Below, piece after piece: positions 59,041-64,000 of a stretch of 64,000 bases of DNA (within the stretch, counting starts at the first letter, position 1; every line of letters starts with the position of its first letter). The notes beneath the pieces were generated by a model that was given only the letters and a program-made list of their open reading frames with translations, was not told the DNA's origin and ran no database searches. Source of the stretch: Rosa chinensis (lineage: Eukaryota; Streptophyta; Magnoliopsida; Rosales; Rosaceae). A program made the translations under genes and the position numbers. The DNA lies in contig NC_037093.1 of the NCBI RefSeq assembly GCF_002994745.2, positions 33,271,884 through 33,335,883 on the forward strand, given 5' to 3'.

Positions 59041-59700
59041 GTTTAGGAAGGAATCAAAGTGTGAGCCATTTTCCTTATATTGAATTGGGTGGAGTTCTTG
59101 CGGATTGTGTGATTTTGAAATTCATCTGTGAGCGATAAAATGATTTCAAACATTAGTTGAAGTGGTTTTGTTCAATTATGATCATGAAATTGAAAGCTGA
59201 ATTGAAGTCTAAGCATATAGATTTTAGTCACGAGTGGACTTGCTGATGCATGCTATTGAATAATGTGAAATTGATAATTGATACTGTGACATATGCTTAT
59301 CGATTGTTTAGGTTGAGATGACTTAAACTTGTTTCTGTTTTGATTGTTTGAGTTTACCCACACGAGCTTTCATAAGCTTACAGCTGTAAGAAATATTCAA
59401 TGGTATAGGGGTTTATTTTGCAGGTTAGGGTAAGCGTGGTTGAAGCAGTAATGAATGTAATGTGTGTGTTTACTCATTGAATTGATGTTTCAGTTTCATT
59501 TGTAAACTTTGTATAATGTAATATGTGACTCTAAAGAACGAGTCTATATTCACATTGTTGGGTTCGAGACATCGTTGGTTGCCTTTGTTTAAAGAAAATT
59601 TTTTACAGTTATTTATTGTGGATGTCCAAACCATCATGCCCGAAGTATTTATGTTGATTAAATTTTATTATTATTTGTGATTGAAAATCGGAGCGTGACA
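59041..59700 (+). mobile_element. 3' part of gypsy-type LTR, family V (copy V#3)
   Basis: It matches V#1 (2383-3080) nearly throughout and ends GGAGCGTGACA. The 5' part is diverged or lost. No coding region. Confidence 0.6.
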
Positions 59701-60600
59701 ATAGCAGCTTTTACTTATTTAATTTGTTTTTTAAGTGAATGATAACAAGTTATGTTAATTGAAACTGAGGAGTACATGAAGTGAAGTAACCACATTGAAA
59801 GAAAAGCAATGAAACCAGACAAGATGCGCAAGTGCATCTAATATTGAAGAGCAACCAAAACCTGACTAAATGCTGAAAGACATCGAACTACGCTGCATAT
59901 GTCATTTGAGCAGTGTAAATGTAGTACTAATGTAACCAAGATCGCAAGAGTAACTAGGGAGATGCACCCCAATAGAATTTCCAATACAAGAATAAGGTGA
60001 GGGTCTTGAGAGAACGAAGGGGACCAAGGGTGTCAAAAAACTTGGACTTTAGCAACAGAACTCTCAAGAACAAGAACAAGGAAAACCTGAACCCCAATTC
60101 AAAGACGAACCGAATTCCAACCTTATAAGTAGAAGCCTCTTCAATTCCAAATACAGATCTAATAGTAAATGTGCTAAAGAACATAGCCAACAAAAGACCA
60201 ATTAGAATCAAAGCACAAGCCAAGCAACAGGGATCTAGGCCCAAAAGAAACTTCTCTGAGTTAGCAAGATCCACCCTGTATTTCACCAAAATAGGCCTGC
60301 AGGGCCCACCTTAGGAGAAGTTTTCTAAAATTTGGCAGAATTTCCCCCCAAAGTGGACTAGCCAACCTTTAATACAAAATTAGCACTCCTATTACACAAA
60401 TCCAGCCTCCAACTCTTGGAGCCTACCCGCTACCATAATAGCAACAAACTCCAACCAAAATACATATAGGTTAGTGCTCTTAAAACTCGATCATTAAATT
60501 TCGATATGAAATAAGTAATATTGATTAAAGTAATCTATTTTAAATCAGAAATCGATAATACGAAATAAATATCCAGCACTTCACTTGTTAATGCTTGAGA
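59701..60600. other. No gene seen
   Basis: A 111-codon hydrophobic ORF (60289-59954, minus) begins MVKYRVDLANSEKF. It has no recognised relative, no clear intron or promoter context, and is probably chance. Confidence 0.4.
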
Positions 60601-62151
60601 TTCAGCGGTAGCTAAGCCTCATTTAACGCTGGTCCACGAAGTGGGCTGCTACTTCTAGAGATCTTAATACTTCCGCTACCTATCAATTAAAATACACAGG
60701 GTGTCAGAGGGAGACCGCGGTTAGCGGTTTTCTTGACTCCGATGCTTGTGTCAGTCAATGTATTTATGTTGATAGAATAGTGTTAGGTAAGTAGTAAATG
60801 CATAATTAATGAGGTGAGATGAGTGGACCTTTTATAGGTGATGGAGTGACTGATCTCTTTCTTGTTTTCGATGTGGGACTGATACCCTTCAGTTCCCAGC
60901 TTCTGATGTTTCAGTGAGGTGACCTTGGCACGGTGCTTAGCGACGCGTCAGCGGTGGTCTCGAGTTGAGCCACCACCCGGATGACAGCTCGCTTGGTAGT
61001 GTTTCCGTAGGTTACACCATTACTGGTTGTTAGTACTGTTGGCGGTGGTATGAGCGTAGCTCATTATAACTAATTTTGGTTAGGCAAATGCTTGTGTAAG
61101 TACATCACTCATAGCTGTTAATAGCTGAAGTTACCTTACTCGCAGCACTCACCAGATGGCCATTAGGATCATGCCACTAGTAGTACTTATCAGACAGCCA
61201 CTAGGATCATGTCACCAGTAGCACTCATCAGACGAGCATTATCATGTCATCAATAGCACTCATTAGGCTGCTACTAAGATCAATTCGCCAGTAGTAATCA
61301 CTAGGCGGCCACTAAAAGGAAGATGTCGCAAGGAAGAATTACACTATACAACTACTCAATTTGGCTAGAGTATCTATATTCTACTGCTAATTAACTCATA
61401 AGAAATGGGCTAAGACTAGAGGGTGCTACGGAGTAGTCAATCTAATGTCATATGGAGGGTACTGCCAACCAGAATGCTTTTCTCATTCTATCTGAAGCAT
61501 CTAAATAATACATACGAAATGGGAGATAACTAGAGAGTATTGTCAACTAGTCATTTCATGCAATCTGGAGGATACTGCATACCAGATGATGTATCAGAAG
61601 GCATTTCCAACTTGAATACTAGAAGGCGATGACTAGTGAGTACTACTAACTAACCATCTCATGTCACCTAGAGGGTACTACGGCAGGAATGCTAGAAGGT
61701 AATGGTTTGAGGGTACTATCGAGTAAACATTTCCTGCCATCTGGAGGGTACTGTAGATCAGATGACTCATTGGAAAAGTACTGCTGACTGAAATAGTACG
61801 AGGTAATGGTTAGAGAGTATTACATCTATAGGGTACTGCCGACCCGATGACGCATCAGAGGGTATTGCTGACCGGATATATATTCTGGAATGTATTGTTG
61901 ACCAGAATATTACTTGGAGGATACTACTGACCAGGTAAGGCATGCATTCACTTAATAATAATTAACCTCCTTAATAACATTTGTCCATAGGCCTAAATTA
62001 TCGACTCCCCACAACTAATCTCTTACATCTCAAGAGGAGAAATACGATCATAATTTACACCGCATATATAATATTTTGCAAACCCTACTCAAAACTCAAA
62101 TTCGGAATATTTATTGAAAACTGTAAATCATAACAGAAATCAAACCTGACT
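60601..62151. repeat. Region of decayed tandem repeats
   Basis: Two arrays are visible. At about 61145-61315 four to five units resemble gccactaggatcatgtcacc plus agtagcactcatcaga (about 37-45 bases). At about 61430-61940 ten or so units share (t)ggagggtactgc(c)gacca and gaatgct-like parts, spaced about 40-60 bases. No coding sequence. The region may be the leader or LTR of an unrecognised retroelement. Confidence 0.6.
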
Positions 62152-64000
62152 TGATACACATTTATGCAAGCGTACATATCGTTGTAAAGATAGGGAAGTA
62201 TTAAGCCCAAAATTATCGTACCATAGGGATTAGTGGCTAACCCACAATACTTGGGTAGTCGGAACTAAAGTCACTAAGCAAACAAAGGAAAAAGAAAAAG
62301 AAAATAAATAAAAATGTTATTCTATGGCACCAAGCCTTAGCAATGCTCGGCTTTGGTTTTCACCAAAGTCTAATCAAAACTAAGAGCCTAGTGATAGCTA
62401 TTTACAATGAGATAGAAATTGTCATGCGAAATTGTAATTGTAATTTTGTAATAATTAAATTGCAAGAATTTAAATGAGTGCTTTAACTAGCAACTAAATT
62501 AAATAAAGAAAAGAAAAGTAAGAAATGGAAATTAGGTCACTAGGGTATCCTCCTTACCAAATTCAATGCACAAATATATTTCGATAGTGGTCAAACAATT
62601 TATAATGGCATCAAAAACCAAACCTAAGGCTTTTCAAGGCTCATCAGTCATTAGATTCCTTAAAGGGTATTCCTACTCAGGATCAAGGGCCGTAGAAACT
62701 CAATTGGGACAATCTAGAGCATTGTTAGGGCCTCTAATTTCATCAAAAGGCGAAGAGTCCTAGAATCAAGGTTCCCAAGCTAACCAATACGGCAATCGAA
62801 ATTGGTATTGTAACTAACCATGTTCTAAACAAGTGTCCTAGCCATAAATTAGAAAGGTGATTAGGCTCCCTAATTTCTTCTAGACATGCTCATCTACACA
62901 TTCAAGAGTTAATCAAGCTCCTAATCATGCATTTAAGCCAAATATTATAAAATAGAACATATGTCAAACACGAAATTGAAAACCACTAAATCAAAGCATA
63001 TTTATTACATAAAATCCATGTTAGGGCTCAAACCCTAGTTTCCTAAATAAATTATTCACTACCCATCAACTAATCAACAACAATATTCATCAAATTAAAT
63101 AGAGAAAGGTGAAGAGAAGTGAGAAGTAACAAAAACAAGTCACAAATTGCTAAAGAGCAATTATGACAAGTCTTGATTTATAGCTTTTCACTTTTACCCA
63201 AACTCAAATCTTGATGTTCTTTGACAAATTGATGAAGATTTGTTGGTGAGGATGTGAGGAAAGAAAAAGAAAATTGAAGAGGAAGAGATTGGGAGAGAGC
63301 AGCCAAAGGGTTGCCCCCTTTTAGGTTGTGCGGTGCTGGTCTCTGAGGCCATGTTTGTTTCCCGGAAAGTGGGCATTGGGAAAAGAAATACTTTCCTTTC
63401 CTGTATTTGGGGACAGCCAAGGAAGGGAAACACTTTCCCAAAGGAAAGGAAAGTGATTCATTTCCTTTCCAGTCAACCAAACATGGCCTGAAGGTTGAAG
63501 GGAAGGAATCAATATATATAGCTGCTTTCGTGTGAAGGAAGAAGGATAATTAAGGTAGAGGAGAGAGATGAGGAATTGACGACTGGGATTGAAGAATTAA
63601 GGGAATGGCTCATGTGATTGGAATTGAAGAGGACAAATGCCACGTGTCACATGGTGACTAGAGGTGCCTTGCTTCTTTTCTTCCTAATTGCTTCAGAGCC
63701 CACGTGCTGCAGCCTTAAACTAAATCACTTAGCCATTTGCTTAATTAATTAATCATGCCAAACCATGATTGATTAATTAATTAAACGGCCACTATTTTTT
63801 TTTTTCCTTCTCTCTCTTTTCTCAATGCACTTTCGCATAAATTTTTTGGAGGCAATGGGATTCTACTTCTTTTATGGTATCGACCACTGTTGACTTGGCG
63901 TTGACTTTTTGTCATTTTTTCGGGAACTCTAATTTGCTCCAATTTTGTACATTTTTGTATCTGTTTCCGCAACTCCACTTATTTCCTATAAAATAAATAT
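62152..64000 (-). mobile_element. LTR, family X (copy X#3), cut by the window end
   Basis: It begins TGATACACATTTATGC and matches X#1 from 10124 and X#2 (complement), including the 65-codon ORF (62566-62763, plus, MHKYISIVV...KGEES) and the aattatcgtaccatagggat block (62210-62229). The other end lies beyond 64000, so whether it is solo cannot be told. Confidence 0.75.

Noticed and set aside
59954..60289. 111-codon hydrophobic minus ORF
   Set aside because: No recognised relative or gene context; Phe/Leu-rich content is typical of AT-rich DNA.
63178..63512. Overlapping minus ORFs in LTR X#3
   Set aside because: Overlapping frames in the LTR; not kept in X#1 or X#2.

Overview
This is nuclear DNA of a flowering plant, probably a dicot. 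The host genes visible are plant-type, with small exons and GT-AG introns. Almost everything else is Ty3/gypsy, Ty1/copia, Mutator, hAT, PIF/Harbinger, SINE and LINE sequence, mostly inserted inside other elements. I see no prokaryotic gene organisation, rRNA or CRISPR array, and no host gene that still looks intact.

The only host genes recognised lie in a segment present twice. On the minus strand it carries a 3-ketodihydrosphingosine reductase (TSC10/KDSR-like) followed by a mitochondrial type II peroxiredoxin (PRXIIF-like). Copy A is compact (about 3.3-8.9 kb). Copy B is the same segment spread over about 9.67-41.7 kb by later insertions. Both genes are broken in both copies. The peroxiredoxin lost its ATG and an internal stretch before the duplication; other lesions came later.

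Layout. 1-3288: gypsy LTR Z0 inside a gypsy LTR (V) inside a copia LTR. 3348-8724: copy A, with a SINE and with a 2.2 kb solo LTR (Y) in a TSC10 exon. 9674-14545: copy B peroxiredoxin exons, separated by LTR X#1, which holds a 1.96 kb hAT element. 14545-24027: chromovirus W, inserted in peroxiredoxin exon 2; it carries LTR Z1 in its 5' LTR, a Y-related element in gag and a Mutator-like element in integrase. 24028-24636: peroxiredoxin N-terminus and SINE. 24637-34376: LTR Z2, split by a solo LTR (T, itself holding Z3) and by a Mutator-like element with a MITE in its right end. 34377-36966: rest of copy B, including TSC10. 37036-41618: solo LTR V#2 in the TSC10 upstream region, with X#2 inside. 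41.8-43.4 kb: LINE remnants. 43689-46136: second hAT element. 46508-55282: copia element on the minus strand, with a solo LTR in pol. 55.3-64 kb: LTR remnants, decayed tandem repeats and a third X LTR running off the end.

No gene network is at work here. The value of the window is an insertion history that can be read base by base: for most elements, target-site duplications and comparison of the two segment copies fix the junctions and order of events. Element family names (X, Y, Z, V, T, S, W) are labels for this report only.
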